Of a DNA stretch of 64,000 nucleotides, positions 63,738 through 64,000 are shown one piece after another (within the stretch, counting starts at the first letter, position 1; each line of letters starts with the position of its first letter). Where the stretch lies: positions 210,659 through 274,658 of the forward strand of contig NZ_FQYX01000003.1 of NCBI RefSeq assembly GCF_900141935.1. The letters are read 5' to 3'. Position numbers and translations under genes: made by a program. Below the pieces are notes generated by a model that ran no database searches, was not told where the DNA came from, and worked only from the letters and a program-made list of their open reading frames with translations. Source of the DNA: Arenibacter nanhaiticus. Its GTDB lineage: Bacteria > Bacteroidota > Bacteroidia > Flavobacteriales > Flavobacteriaceae.

Positions 63738-64000
63738 ATGAATACAGAAGCAAAGGTAATTAAATCTAAGGTAGGTTTATTACAGTTAGCAGAACAATTG
63801 GGCAACGTATCTCAGGCCTGCAAGCTTTTTGGTTATAGCAGAGATAGCTTTTATCGTTTCAAAGAGCTCTACGACCAAGGAGGTGAGTTGGCACTACGGG
63901 AACTCAATAGAAGGAAGCCAAACCTCAAGAATCGAATTGAGGAAGAAGTGGAAAGAGCCGTAGTGCAAATCGCTTTTGAATTTCCTGCCTATGGACAACT
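63738..64000 (+). CDS. IS481-like transposase, 5' part (cut by right edge)
   Basis: Starts at the ATG at 63738. The first 87 residues read as a helix-turn-helix transposase: [34 protein letters not shown], then [12 protein letters not shown] and [12 protein letters not shown]. This matches the HTH region of IS481/IS3-type integrases; the rve catalytic core with DDE lies beyond the edge. It inserts right after the glycosidase run and marks a mobile boundary. Confidence 0.85.
   Translation, partial: MNTEAKVIKSKVGLLQLAEQLGNVSQACKLFGYSRDSFYRFKELYDQGGELALRELNRRKPNLKNRIEEEVERAVVQIAFEFPAYGQ

Overview
The window is AT-rich DNA from a marine-type Flavobacteriia (Bacteroidota). The evidence is the SusC/SusD pairs, the FecR/ECF-sigma control of a SusC that carries an STN domain, lipoprotein signal peptides on sulfatases and SusD, AraC regulators next to glycosidase operons, and Bacteroidota-type promoter motifs (TAnnTTTG). 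I cannot name the genus; the gene content suits an algal- or animal-associated marine Flavobacteriaceae.

Layout. (1) 1-9.5 kb, minus strand: an ECF sigma factor, a FecR anti-sigma factor, an STN-type SusC, a SusD and two S1 sulfatases, the second cut by the window edge. (2) 10.4-16.1 kb: ordinary genes (Aquifex-type aconitase, MscS channel, HxlR regulator with a perfect 32-bp palindrome, small membrane protein, broken YdhR-type monooxygenase, DsbA-family protein). (3) 16.1-19.6 kb: almost 3 kb of decayed DNA, then two phosphoesterase-type genes (ADPRibase-Mn-like and EEP) that each lost their middle. (4) 19.7-27.3 kb: a sulfatase, an AraC regulator and a second SusC/SusD pair. (5) 27.6-44.8 kb, minus strand: sugar porter, GH2, planctomycete-type cytochrome protein (DUF1549/DUF1553), DUF1501 protein, exported isomerase/epimerase, cytochrome/LRR membrane protein, second GH2, an enolase-superfamily sugar-acid dehydratase with an in-frame TGA, and an SDR dehydrogenase. 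(6) 44.9-63.6 kb: two AraC regulators, a phytanoyl-CoA-dioxygenase-like protein, a truncated isomerase, then a plus-strand run of GH89, an NPCBM/GH-D-like enzyme, a GH95-like enzyme, two metallophosphoesterases (one with a PQQ-type propeller), a LamG-EEP protein and a DUF4091 (GH123-like) protein. (7) The right edge enters an IS481-like element.

Together these read as a large glycan-utilisation island. Sulfatases remove sulfate; SusC/SusD pairs import oligosaccharides; GH2, GH89, GH95-like and GH123-like enzymes would release galactose-type sugars, alpha-GlcNAc, fucose or L-galactose, and GalNAc. The phosphoesterase-fold genes hint at a phosphate-substituted glycan. The SDR plus dehydratase fits oxidative catabolism of a deoxy or acidic sugar. 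The cytochrome/DUF1501/isomerase block could be a periplasmic redox route for sugars.

Erosion is a second theme: five genes are broken by internal deletion, frameshift or Trp-to-stop changes, and three copies of an 83-bp GC-rich repeat are scattered across the window. Family calls rest on visible motifs and memory of the families; no database search was run.
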